33,230 nt of DNA, taken from assembly GCF_014652915.1 (NCBI RefSeq), contig NZ_BMZS01000012.1, positions 1 through 33,230 of the forward strand. The letters are read 5' to 3'. The position numbers and the translations under genes are program-made. The notes below the pieces were generated by a model that made no database searches, was not told the origin of the DNA, and saw only the letters and a program-made list of their open reading frames with translations. Source of the DNA: Thalassobaculum fulvum (GTDB lineage: Bacteria > Pseudomonadota > Alphaproteobacteria > Thalassobaculales > Thalassobaculaceae). Positions 1-7,552 of the stretch are shown piece after piece; within the stretch, counting starts at the first letter, position 1; the number at the start of each line of letters is the position of its first letter.

Positions 1-2046
1 GGCTCGGCGGGCACCGGCGACACGGTGAGCATCCTGGTCGGCGGGACCACGCTGCAGACGGTGACGGCGGCCGGCGGATCGTGGTCGTACACCGCGACCC
101 TGAGTGCCGGCAGCTACGCGATCACCGTGCAGGCGACCGACACGGCGGGCAATGCCGGGCCGGCCTCGTCGGCGCTCGGGCTGGTCGTCGACACCGCCGC
201 ACCGTCGACGATCGGCGCGCCGGACCTGCTGGCGTCGAGCGACACCGGGACGTCGAGCACCGACAACATCACCAACTCGACGCTGCCGTCGGTGTCCGGC
301 ACCGGGGCGGTCGCGAACGCGCTGGTGCACGTGCTGGTCGGCGGGGTGACGGTCGGCTCGGTGACCGCCAGCGCCGCGGGCGCCTGGACCTACGCCTTCA
401 CCTCGACGCTGTCGGCCGGCACCCACGCCATCACCGCGGTCGGCGAGGACGTTGCCGGCAACGACGGCCCGGCCAGCGCGGCGCTGAACGTGGTGGTGGA
501 CACCGCCGCGCCGGCGACGCTGGACGTGCCGGACCTGCTGGCGGCCAGCGACAACGGGGCATCGACCACCGACAACATCACCACCTCGACGACCCAGCAG
601 CTGACCGGTTCGGCGACCACCGGCAGCCGGGTGAACATCCTGGTCGGCGGGACCACGCTGCAGACGGTGACGGCGGCCGGCGGGTCGTGGTCGTACACCG
701 CCACCCTGAGTGCCGGCAGCTACGCGATCACGGTCAGCGAGACCGACGTTGCCGGCAACGAGTCGGCGGCCTCGACCGCCCTGAACATGGTGGTCAACGA
801 AGAGCCGACGAGCGATGGCGGCGGCGGTGGCGGCAGCGGCGGCGGCACCACGTCGACCACGACCACCAACACCTCGACGGCCCCGAGCACGACGGCGATC
901 GTGCAGAACACCGGCAACAACGGCAACCTGGTGACCGCCTCGGTGCCGGCATCGGTGACGATCTCCTCGTCGGGGCCGGCGACGGCGCAGTCCGGCGACA
1001 CCGCGGTCACCACCCTGATCAACGCCATCAACAACCAGAGCCCGACCGGCGCCACCGTGGTGGTGGGCAACGCCCAGACCTTCCTGAACTCGCTGGCGGC
1101 GACGACCCAGCTGGACATCCGCACGATCGTCCCGACGGTCGGCACCGGCGTGACGACCGACGACCCGATCATCATCACCGGGTCGACCGGCGGCAGCCAG
1201 TCGGAGGCGTTCGTCATCGACATGCGGGGGGTCACCGGCAAGGTCCTGCAGCTCGAGAACATCGAGTTCGCGTCGATCATCGGCAACGCGACGGTGACCG
1301 GCGGTTCGGGCAACAACTATGCGACCGGCGACGGCAGCGACCAGTTCATCTCGCTGGGCGAGGGCGACGACACGCTGTACGGCGGCGACGGCAACGACAC
1401 CATCGGCTCGGCGTCGGGCAACGACAGGCTGTTCGGCGAAGGCGGCAACGACACGGTGGTCGGCGGCACCGGCAACGACTCGCTGTGGGGCGGCACCGAC
1501 ACCGACGTGGTGTACGGCAACCAGGACGCCGACGTGCTGTACGGCAACCAGGCCAACGACACGCTGTACGGCGGCCAGGACGCCGACGTGGCGTATGGCG
1601 GCCAGGACGCCGACGTTGCCTACGGCAACCTGGCGGACGACGTGCTGTACGGCAACCTGGGGGCCGACACCCTGTACGGCGGCCAGGGCAACGACGTGCT
1701 GTTCGGCGGCCAGGGCAACGACCTGCTGCAGGGCAACCTCGGGGACGACTGGCTGCACGGCAACCTCGGCGACGACACCATCACCACCGGGTCGGGGGCC
1801 GACACGGTGGCGGTCGCGAGCAGCGGCGGGGCCGACGTGGTGACCGACTTCGACGGGGCGTCGGGCGACCGCATCCAGATCGCGTCGGACATCAACGGCA
1901 GCGGGATCGACACCTATGCCGAACTGCTGGCGGCGGCGACCGACACCGACGACGGGGTGCAGATCGCACTCGGCAGCGGCAACACCCTGACCCTCAACGG
2001 CGTCACCGTGTCCCAGCTGCAGTCCGGCTGGTTCACCTTCGGATAG
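1..2046 (+). CDS. Ig-like / RTX repeat protein, type I secretion substrate (5' end outside window)
   Basis: The frame is open from base 1, so the N-terminus lies upstream. The visible 681 residues hold about three Ig-like repeats of roughly 100 residues (each with an ILVGG...VT...G.WSYT...LSAG.YAIT...D.AGN core and a DTAAP linker), then a Gly/Ser/Thr-rich linker near residues 270-295, then about 150 residues of beta-rich sequence. From residue 444 come about 18 RTX nonapeptides of GGxGNDxLx type, which bind calcium in a beta-roll. The tail (VTDFDGASGDRIQI ... SGWFTFG) resembles the C-terminal secretion region of type I secreted RTX proteins. No classical signal peptide would be expected for this route. 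It is probably a large surface or released adhesin. The two downstream TPR-glycosyltransferase genes follow on the same strand. No secretion ABC transporter is visible, so the export genes must lie elsewhere. The family is clear; the adhesin role is inferred. Confidence 0.9.
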   Translation, partial: GSAGTGDTVSILVGGTTLQTVTAAGGSWSYTATLSAGSYAITVQATDTAGNAGPASSALGLVVDTAAPSTIGAPDLLASSDTGTSSTDNITNSTLPSVSGTGAVANALVHVLVGGVTVGSVTASAAGAWTYAFTSTLSAGTHAITAVGEDVAGNDGPASAALNVVVDTAAPATLDVPDLLAASDNGASTTDNITTSTTQQLTGSATTGSRVNILVGGTTLQTVTAAGGSWSYTATLSAGSYAITVSETDVAGNESAASTALNMVVNEEPTSDGGGGGGSGGGTTSTTTTNTSTAPSTTAIVQNTGNNGNLVTASVPASVTISSSGPATAQSGDTAVTTLINAINNQSPTGATVVVGNAQTFLNSLAATTQLDIRTIVPTVGTGVTTDDPIIITGSTGGSQSEAFVIDMRGVTGKVLQLENIEFASIIGNATVTGGSGNNYATGDGSDQFISLGEGDDTLYGGDGNDTIGSASGNDRLFGEGGNDTVVGGTGNDSLWGGTDTDVVYGNQDADVLYGNQANDTLYGGQDADVAYGGQDADVAYGNLADDVLYGNLGADTLYGGQGNDVLFGGQGNDLLQGNLGDDWLHGNLGDDTITTGSGADTVAVASSGGADVVTDFDGASGDRIQIASDINGSGIDTYAELLAAATDTDDGVQIALGSGNTLTLNGVTVSQLQSGWFTFG
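25..830 (+). repeat. Tandem Ig-like domain repeats (~303 bp units)
   Basis: Three consecutive units of about 101 codons. The first and third are almost identical in DNA over about 105 bases (25-130 against 631-736, offset 606 bp). The middle unit keeps the protein pattern but has diverged in sequence. This points to recent duplication or gene conversion between alternate units. More units probably lie upstream of base 1. Confidence 0.85.
1330..1815 (+). repeat. RTX nonapeptide repeats (27-bp period)
   Basis: About 18 consecutive nonapeptides encoded in a 27-bp period. The first units are canonical (GEGDDTLYG, GDGNDTIGS). From 1519 to 1788 the first two residues run in matched pairs: NQ-NQ, GQ-GQ, NL-NL, GQ-GQ, NL-NL. 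Because two nonapeptides form one turn of a beta-roll, each turn is built from a like pair. Confidence 0.85.
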
Positions 2047-2057
2047 ACCGGCGGCCG

Positions 2058-2099
2058 GTCCGCCACCCGCACTTGCGCATTGCAAACCGGGCGGCGGAC
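2058..2099 (+). terminator. Hairpin after the RTX gene, possible terminator
   Basis: GTCCGCCACCCG at 2058-2069 pairs with CGGGCGGCGGAC at 2088-2099 (11 Watson-Crick pairs plus one A-C mismatch; 18-base loop). A smaller GACCGG/CCGGTC hairpin overlaps the stop codon at 2046-2060. There is no U-run, so intrinsic termination is uncertain; it could instead protect the mRNA end or attenuate read-through into the next gene. Confidence 0.4.
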
Positions 2100-2217
2100 G
2101 GCGAAGAGTGGGCGTTCCCGACACCGAACGGTCGCCGGGGCGCCCGTCGTCGCGGTCCGGCCCCGGCGGGGGCTTCACGGCCGGCGGGCGGTCTTGCGAG
2201 GAGGTTGCCGTCACGCC

Positions 2218-3537
2218 ATGAATGCCGCTCCGACCCCGGCTCGGATCCGCCAGGCGTTGGCATCGCGTCCGGGCGACGCGCGGGCGCTCTACGCCTGGGC
2301 GGGAACGCGGATCGCAGAACATCCGCTGGACGCCCTGGCGTGGTCGCGGCGGGCGCGGGTGGCCGAACCGCTGGCGATCCCGCCGCGAACCCGTGAGGCG
2401 CAGGTCCTGTTGCGGCTCGGGCGATGCCGCGAGGGCCGATCGGCGTGCCGGCGCGGGCTGTTGATCGATCCGTCGGACTGGTCCTCGTGGATCAATCTGG
2501 GCGTTTTCCAGAAGCGGTTCGACGAGACCGCCGATGCCCTGCAGTCGTGCGAGCGGGCCGGCATGACCGGGGCGCCGGACCGGACGGCCGTCATGAACGC
2601 GGCGGTCCTTCGCCTGCGGGCCGGCGAGTTCGAACCGGGCTGGCGGATGTATCGTGCACGCCACCGATCGCTCGGCGCCGATCCCGCCGCGGTCTGGCCG
2701 GAACTGCCGGAATGGGACGGCCGACCGCTTCCCGGCCGTCTGCGCGTCCTGACCGAGCAGGGCATCGGCGACACGGTCATGTTCCTCACACTGCTGCATG
2801 AACTGCGGGCCCGCGCCGGGGCGATCACCCTGCTGGTCAACCCACGGCTCGAGCCGATCCTGCGGCGCAGTTTCCCAGGCGTGGACGTGGTCGCGCCGGA
2901 CGCCGACGGGAGCCTGCCGCCGTTGCCGCCGGCCGACGCCTGGGTGTGCGTGGGCGATCTGCCGGCAGCCCTCGGACTGTTCACCGGCGGCACCGCCGCG
3001 CCGCGTCCCTATCTGCAGCCGGATCCGTCGCGAACGCGGCGGCTTCGTGACCGCCTGACGCGACGCCACCCGGGCAAGCGCCTGGTCGGCATCACCTGGA
3101 CCAGCCGGGCCGAGGACGGCTGGCGCCGTACGGTTCCGCCGGCCATGTGGCAACCGATCGCGGACATCGAGGGCATTGCCCTGGTTTCCCTGCAGTACGC
3201 CGCCACCGCTGCCGATCTGGCCACGTTCGGAGACCGGGTGGACGCCGATCACGGGGTCGAGCCGCTGCGGGACCTCGACGGGCTCGCCGCCCTGGTCGCG
3301 GCGATGGATTCCGTGGTGTCGCCGACCAACAACACCGTGCATTTCGCGGGCGCGCTGGGGGTTCGGAGCCACATCCTGCTGCCGGTGGATCCCGACTGGC
3401 GCTGGGGACACGACGGCGCCGCCAGCCGATGGTATGACACCGCCCGTCTGTACCGCCAGCGCCGGGACGGCGACTGGCGACCGGTGGTCGACGAGGTCGC
3501 ACGCGATCTCGTCCGGATGGGAAGCGGTTTTCGGTGA
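2218..3537 (+). CDS. TPR protein with GT9-like glycosyltransferase domain (439 aa)
   Basis: The N-terminal 150 residues are TPR-like helices (ALYAWAGTRIAEHPLDALAWSRRARVAEP; SSWINLGVFQKRFDETADALQSCERAG). They lead into FEPGWRMYRARHRS and a C-terminal domain similar to heptosyltransferase (GT9) folds, with TEQGIGDTVMF near residue 180, HPGKRLVGITW near 285 and SPTNNTVHFAGALG near 371, the last typical of the nucleotide-sugar side. Such fusions are common in alphaproteobacteria, and some modify proteins (FlmG of Caulobacter acts on flagellin). The ATG at 2218 is chosen because AGGAGG lies at 2199-2204; the frame is also open further upstream. The stop overlaps the next start as GTGA, so the pair is translationally coupled. 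The enzyme is probably cytoplasmic. Donor and acceptor are unknown; the upstream RTX protein is the obvious candidate acceptor. Confidence 0.8.
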   Translation: MNAAPTPARIRQALASRPGDARALYAWAGTRIAEHPLDALAWSRRARVAEPLAIPPRTREAQVLLRLGRCREGRSACRRGLLIDPSDWSSWINLGVFQKRFDETADALQSCERAGMTGAPDRTAVMNAAVLRLRAGEFEPGWRMYRARHRSLGADPAAVWPELPEWDGRPLPGRLRVLTEQGIGDTVMFLTLLHELRARAGAITLLVNPRLEPILRRSFPGVDVVAPDADGSLPPLPPADAWVCVGDLPAALGLFTGGTAAPRPYLQPDPSRTRRLRDRLTRRHPGKRLVGITWTSRAEDGWRRTVPPAMWQPIADIEGIALVSLQYAATAADLATFGDRVDADHGVEPLRDLDGLAALVAAMDSVVSPTNNTVHFAGALGVRSHILLPVDPDWRWGHDGAASRWYDTARLYRQRRDGDWRPVVDEVARDLVRMGSGFR

Positions 3538-5609
3538 GCGCGCAGTCTCTGGAGATTCTGAACGAGGGCATCCGCTATCAGCGGGCCGGCTTCCGCATGC
3601 AGGCGGCCAAGCTGTACCGCCGGGTGCCCAAGGGCGACCGCTACCACGGCGACGCCCTCAATCTTCTCGGCACCCTCCGCTTCGAGCAGGGCATGGCCCT
3701 CGACGCCGCCCGGCTGATCGGGGAGGCGGTGCGGGTCAATCCCCGCAACACCACCGCCTGGGGAAACCTGGGGCGGGTGTTGAAGCACCTGGCGCTGTTC
3801 GACAAGGCCGCGGCCTGCTTCCGCCGGGCTGCCCTGCTGGCGCCGGAGCGTCCCGACGGTGTCGCCGGGCTGTCGCAGGTGACGACCGGGACGGAACTGG
3901 CGCGTACCCTGCGGCGGCGCCTGGCGCTGTCGCCGCTGGACGTGGACGGGCTCATCGAGTTCGGAAACGACCGGTCGCGGGACGGCGACAAGGCCGGCGC
4001 AGCCGAGCGGTTCCGGCGCGTGCTCGTCATCGATCCGCGCTCCTTCGCCGGCATGTTCAATCTCGGGAACGCGGTCCGGGACCTGGGGCAAAGCGACGCC
4101 GCCGCATGGTGCTACGAGCGCAGCCTGGTGCTGGATCCGGGCAACGCGAACGTCCTCAACAACCGCGGGCTGTTGGCGTTCAACCGCGCCGATTGGGCGA
4201 CGGCCGAGCGCTGGTTCCGCAAGGCGGTGGGGGCCTACGGCCTGCACGCCGCCGGCTGGAGCAACCTCGCCCGCAGCCTGCAGAAGCAGGGCCGCGACCA
4301 GGCGGCGGTCGACGGCTTCCGGCGGGGGCTGGCCATCGACCCCCGGAACATGCCGGTGTGCTGCGAGTTCGCCGGCCTGCTCGAGCTTCCCAAGTGGGCG
4401 CGGTTCGGCCTCGTGGTCGATCCGCTCCAGGCCACGGCCTACAACCGCCTGGCGTTGCTGGCGACGAAGGATCCGACGCGGCGCGCGGTCATGCCCTGGC
4501 TGCGGCGGGGGGCGTGCATGCGGCCGGACGATCCCGACACCTGGTACAATATCGGCGTCGAACTCGGCCGCTCCGGAGACGCGGAGGCCGCGGCGAAGTA
4601 CGGCTGGCTGGCCACGCGCGTCCGCGACAACCACGCGTTCGCCCACCTGAACACCGCGCTCGCCCTGCTCGTGCTCGAGCGCTTCGAGCCGGGATGGGAG
4701 GAGCATCGCCGCCGGGTCGAGTCCGCCGAGGCGGCGCCGTTCATGCGCTACTTCGACATCCCGGAGTGGATCGACCAGGACCTCGCCGGACGTCGCCTGC
4801 TGGTCTGGGGAGAGCAGGGGATCGGCGACGAGATCCAGTTCATGACCCTGATCCGGCATCTGATCCGCCGCGGGGCGCGGCTGACGGTGCTGACCGAACC
4901 GCGCATCCGCCCGATAGTCCGGCGGAGCCTGCCCGGGGTCGCGGTTCCCGATGTCGCCGACCCGAGCGGCAAGCTGGAGGACCACCACGGCTGCGACATG
5001 CACGTGGCACTCGGCGACCTGCCGCACAGGCTGCGGTTGTTCTGCGGCGGGACGGAGCGGCCCGAGCCCTGGATCGTGCCGGACCCCGATCGCGTCGCCC
5101 GGCTGAGGGCCGGGTTGCTCGAGCGGCATCCCGGCAAGCGGCTGGTCGGGATCACCTGGCGGTCGGTGGCGCCGAAGACCGGCGGCCGCCGGACCGTTCC
5201 GATCGAGTTGTGGGGCGACTTCGCGGCCACGCCGGGCGTCGCCGTGGTGTCGCTGCAATATGGCCTGAAGCAGCAGGACCTGGACGACATCGCCGCGCTC
5301 GGCTGCGACATCGACCACGCCCACGGCGTCGAGCCGATCATGGATCTGGACGGGCTCGCGGCCCTGGTCGCCGCGGTCGATCTGGTGGTCTGCCCGCCCA
5401 ACAACACGGTGCACTTCGCCGGCGCGATGGCCAAGCCCTGCTGGGTCATGGTGCCGACCCGGCCGGACTGGCGGTGGGGGCTGACCCGTTCGGATTCGCT
5501 CTGGTACCCGAACACCCGGGTGTTCCGCCAGGAGAGCGACGACGACTGGATGCCGGTGATGCGCCGGGTCGCCGACGCGCTGCGGGCCTGGGCGGGAGAA
5601 GCGGCCTGA
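3534..5609 (+). CDS. TPR protein with GT9-like glycosyltransferase domain, longer paralogue (691 aa)
   Basis: The GTG start at 3534 overlaps the previous stop. Residues 1-400 hold many TPR units (for example DALNLLGTLRFEQGMALDAA, TAWGNLGRVLKHLALFDKAAACFRRA, NVLNNRGLLAFNRADWATAERWFRKA, DTWYNIGVELGRSGDAEAAAKY). The C-terminal domain repeats the motifs of the upstream gene: FEPGWEEHRRR, GEQGIGDEIQF near 427, HPGKRLVGITWRS, and PPNNTVHFAGAM near 623, ending in DWRWG...WYPNTRVFRQ. It is a paralogue with a much longer TPR solenoid, which suggests a large protein substrate or partner. Role as for its neighbour: predicted cytoplasmic glycosyltransferase, possibly acting on the Ig/RTX protein. The glycosyltransferase fold is well supported; the substrate is inference. 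Confidence 0.8.
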   Translation: MSAQSLEILNEGIRYQRAGFRMQAAKLYRRVPKGDRYHGDALNLLGTLRFEQGMALDAARLIGEAVRVNPRNTTAWGNLGRVLKHLALFDKAAACFRRAALLAPERPDGVAGLSQVTTGTELARTLRRRLALSPLDVDGLIEFGNDRSRDGDKAGAAERFRRVLVIDPRSFAGMFNLGNAVRDLGQSDAAAWCYERSLVLDPGNANVLNNRGLLAFNRADWATAERWFRKAVGAYGLHAAGWSNLARSLQKQGRDQAAVDGFRRGLAIDPRNMPVCCEFAGLLELPKWARFGLVVDPLQATAYNRLALLATKDPTRRAVMPWLRRGACMRPDDPDTWYNIGVELGRSGDAEAAAKYGWLATRVRDNHAFAHLNTALALLVLERFEPGWEEHRRRVESAEAAPFMRYFDIPEWIDQDLAGRRLLVWGEQGIGDEIQFMTLIRHLIRRGARLTVLTEPRIRPIVRRSLPGVAVPDVADPSGKLEDHHGCDMHVALGDLPHRLRLFCGGTERPEPWIVPDPDRVARLRAGLLERHPGKRLVGITWRSVAPKTGGRRTVPIELWGDFAATPGVAVVSLQYGLKQQDLDDIAALGCDIDHAHGVEPIMDLDGLAALVAAVDLVVCPPNNTVHFAGAMAKPCWVMVPTRPDWRWGLTRSDSLWYPNTRVFRQESDDDWMPVMRRVADALRAWAGEAA

Positions 5610-5701
5610 ACCGGATCTGCCGCCCACAACCGGGGCGGTCCTGCCCATCGGGCCGGTCTGAACGCGTTATCGAGAGAGTCCCGCTAAGTCCTTGATCCGG
5701 A

Positions 5702-5777
<76 letters not shown>

Positions 5778-5827
5778 ATCCGGGTGCGGAAGCGCCGTAG
5801 ACGGCGGAAATCCGCGCGAGAGGCGGC

Positions 5828-5856
5828 CTTATAGCGGACCGATTCCGCTTTGTCGA
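5828..5856 (-). promoter_or_regulatory. Sigma-70 promoter of tRNA-Lys
   Basis: On the minus strand, TCGACA (5856-5851) and TATAAG (5833-5828) are separated by exactly 17 bases, each matching consensus at 5 of 6 positions. Transcription should start near 5821, about 44 bases before the mature tRNA 5' end, a normal pre-tRNA leader length. Confidence 0.7.
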
Positions 5857-5922
5857 GACCGTCGGGCGTCGGTTTTTCAACTTCGTTGCCCGGCGCCCGC
5901 GGCGCGGCGGCGCGGGCGGCCG

Positions 5923-6483
5923 TCAGTCGGCGTCGATCGGGAAACTGGCAACCATGATCTGGTCGGTTTCGGCGTCCGGCGCGCTGCGCAGCGGCAGGAC
6001 GATCTTCTCGTAGGCATAGGGGCGATGGTCGACGACGGTGCGGACGGTGAACGCCTTCGGCACGCCGGCGGCGGCGGTCGCGTCGAACTGGGTCCGCAGC
6101 ATCGCCGCCAACGGCGGGTGATAGTGCTCGATGGTCCGGCCGGTGACGTCGGCCTGCACCAGATCGACGATCTCGGTGCCGACCAGCCGGTATCGCCAGG
6201 TATGCCCGGATTCGACCGGGCCTTCGACCCGTTCGAGCAGAGTGGTCCGGCTGAGCGTCTCGACCACCTCGGTCGGGCTGAAGACCGCCCGGCTCGGCGG
6301 CCGGATCCCCTCGCTGGCGGCCGCCCGGCCCCAGGCTTCGGCGAGGGCACGCAGGGCCGGGTTCCGCAGGTCGTCGACCGGCTGCTCGTTCCAGGTCCGG
6401 ACCTGGTCGGCGCGCTCCTCGACCGGCGGGCGGTGCCATACCCTGTGCGCCGGTCGTTCGTCCCGATGATCGTGGTCGCTCAA
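5923..6483 (-). CDS. PAS_5-type PAS domain protein
   Basis: A single PAS-like domain: HTWRYRLVGTEIVDLVQADVTGRTIEHYHP, then a YAYEKIVLPLRS strand and a DQIMVASFPIDAD ending. This pattern fits the alphaproteobacterial PAS_5 family, whose members are small stand-alone proteins of mostly unknown function. There is no output domain. The start is uncertain. TTG at 6483 gives 186 residues and follows an AT-rich stretch (about 6520-6562) that looks like a promoter. The frame stays open to a GTG at 6654, with GGAG at a workable distance, which would add 57 low-complexity residues. I prefer TTG. It is divergent from the FAH operon but need not be functionally linked. Confidence 0.75.
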   Translation of the reverse strand: MSDHDHRDERPAHRVWHRPPVEERADQVRTWNEQPVDDLRNPALRALAEAWGRAAASEGIRPPSRAVFSPTEVVETLSRTTLLERVEGPVESGHTWRYRLVGTEIVDLVQADVTGRTIEHYHPPLAAMLRTQFDATAAAGVPKAFTVRTVVDHRPYAYEKIVLPLRSAPDAETDQIMVASFPIDAD

Positions 6484-6522
6484 GCTTTCGTACCATCCCG
6501 AGGACCGGCCCGCGGTCGGTCG

Positions 6523-6562
6523 TTGAAATATACCAACAGTAGTTATTGTTTGATGTTTTGGC
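6523..6562. promoter_or_regulatory. AT-rich divergent promoter region with an imperfect dyad
   Basis: A markedly AT-rich island in a GC-rich background, between the PAS_5 gene and the FAH operon. It holds TATATT on the minus strand (6532-6527), TTGAAA on the plus strand (6523-6528), and an imperfect inverted repeat CCAACA (6533-6538) / TGTTTG (6547-6552). No -35/-10 pair of good quality could be assigned, so this is a probable regulatory region rather than a defined promoter. Confidence 0.4.
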
Positions 6563-6709
6563 GACCTATGATCAAGAGCGGCGCTGTCCAGAATCGAGCA
6601 CGGAACCGGTCGCGCCGTTGACGGCGGCGCCTCCTGACGCGAGGCTAGCGCCACCGGGCTCTCCGGTCGAGAATTCCAACAACCGACTTACCAAGCGGAG
6701 GAATGCGCC

Positions 6710-7552
6710 ATGCGGGTCGCGAGCTATCTCGTGGACGGAAACCCGGCCTGGGGGCTGGTCACGGCGGACGGCGCCGGGCTGATCGACGCGACCGGGCAGT
6801 TCCCGACCCTGAAGGCCGCGCTGGCGGCCGGCGGGCTCGGCAAGGTCGCCGGCGCCCTGGCCGGCCGGCCCGCCGACCGGGCGCTCGATTCCGTCGCGTT
6901 CCTGCCGGTGGTGCCGGACCCGGACAAGATCCTGTGCGTCGGCCTGAACTACGACGACCACCGCAAGGAAGGGAACCATCCGGAGCAGAAGCACCCGACC
7001 TTCTTCGTGCGGTTCGCCAACTCGCAGATCGGCCACCGCCGGCCGATGGTCAAGCCGAGGATCTCCGACATGTTCGACTGGGAGGCCGAACTGGCCGTGG
7101 TGATCGGCAAGGCCGGCCGCCATATTCCGGCCGAGCGGGCGCTCGAGCACGTCGCCGGCTACGCACCCTACAACGACGGCAGCGTGCGCGACTGGCAGCG
7201 CCACACCACCCAGTTCACGCCGGGCAAGAACTTCCCCGGCACCGGCGGCTTCGGGCCCTGGATGTCGAGCCCGGACGAGATCGCCGACCTGCAGGCGGTC
7301 ACCGTCGAGGCCCGGCTGAACGGCGAGGTCATGCAGCACGCCGCGGTGTCGGACATGATCTTCCCGATCCCGGCGCTGATCGCCTACGCCTCGACCTTCA
7401 CCGAGCTGGTGCCGGGCGACGTGATCGCCACCGGCACGCCGGGCGGCGTCGGCTCGCGGCGCACCCCGCCGGTCTGGATGAAGCCGGGCGACGTGGTCGA
7501 GATCGAGATCGGCGGAGTCGGCACCCTGGTCAACGAGGTGGTGGCGGAATGA
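6710..7552 (+). CDS. Fumarylacetoacetate hydrolase (FAH) family protein
   Basis: 280 residues. An N-terminal segment (MRVASYLVDGNPAWGLVTADG) is followed by the FAH core: DKILCVGLNYDDHRKE, FFVRFANSQIGH, MFDWEAELAVVIGK, HVAGYAPYNDGSVRDWQRHT, TPGKNFPGTGGFGPWM and ALIAYASTFTELVPGDVIATGTPGGVG. The acidic residues of the WEAELA and YNDGS motifs are the usual divalent-metal ligands. Family members cleave or hydrate 2-oxo acids such as fumarylpyruvate, 2-oxohept-3-enedioate or acylpyruvates. The ATG at 6710 is preceded by GCGGAGGA at 6695-6702. The stop overlaps the next start (ATGA), so it opens a coupled catabolic operon. The exact substrate cannot be read from the sequence. Confidence 0.9.
   Translation: MRVASYLVDGNPAWGLVTADGAGLIDATGQFPTLKAALAAGGLGKVAGALAGRPADRALDSVAFLPVVPDPDKILCVGLNYDDHRKEGNHPEQKHPTFFVRFANSQIGHRRPMVKPRISDMFDWEAELAVVIGKAGRHIPAERALEHVAGYAPYNDGSVRDWQRHTTQFTPGKNFPGTGGFGPWMSSPDEIADLQAVTVEARLNGEVMQHAAVSDMIFPIPALIAYASTFTELVPGDVIATGTPGGVGSRRTPPVWMKPGDVVEIEIGGVGTLVNEVVAE

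Noticed and set aside
1330-1815. Regular 27-bp repeats considered as a CRISPR array
   Set aside because: The period is coding RTX nonapeptides in one open frame, with no spacers.
3249-5648. A 799-codon antisense open frame across the TPR-glycosyltransferase gene
   Set aside because: Low-complexity Arg/Pro/Gly/His-rich translation with no domain pattern; a mirror of GC-rich codon bias.
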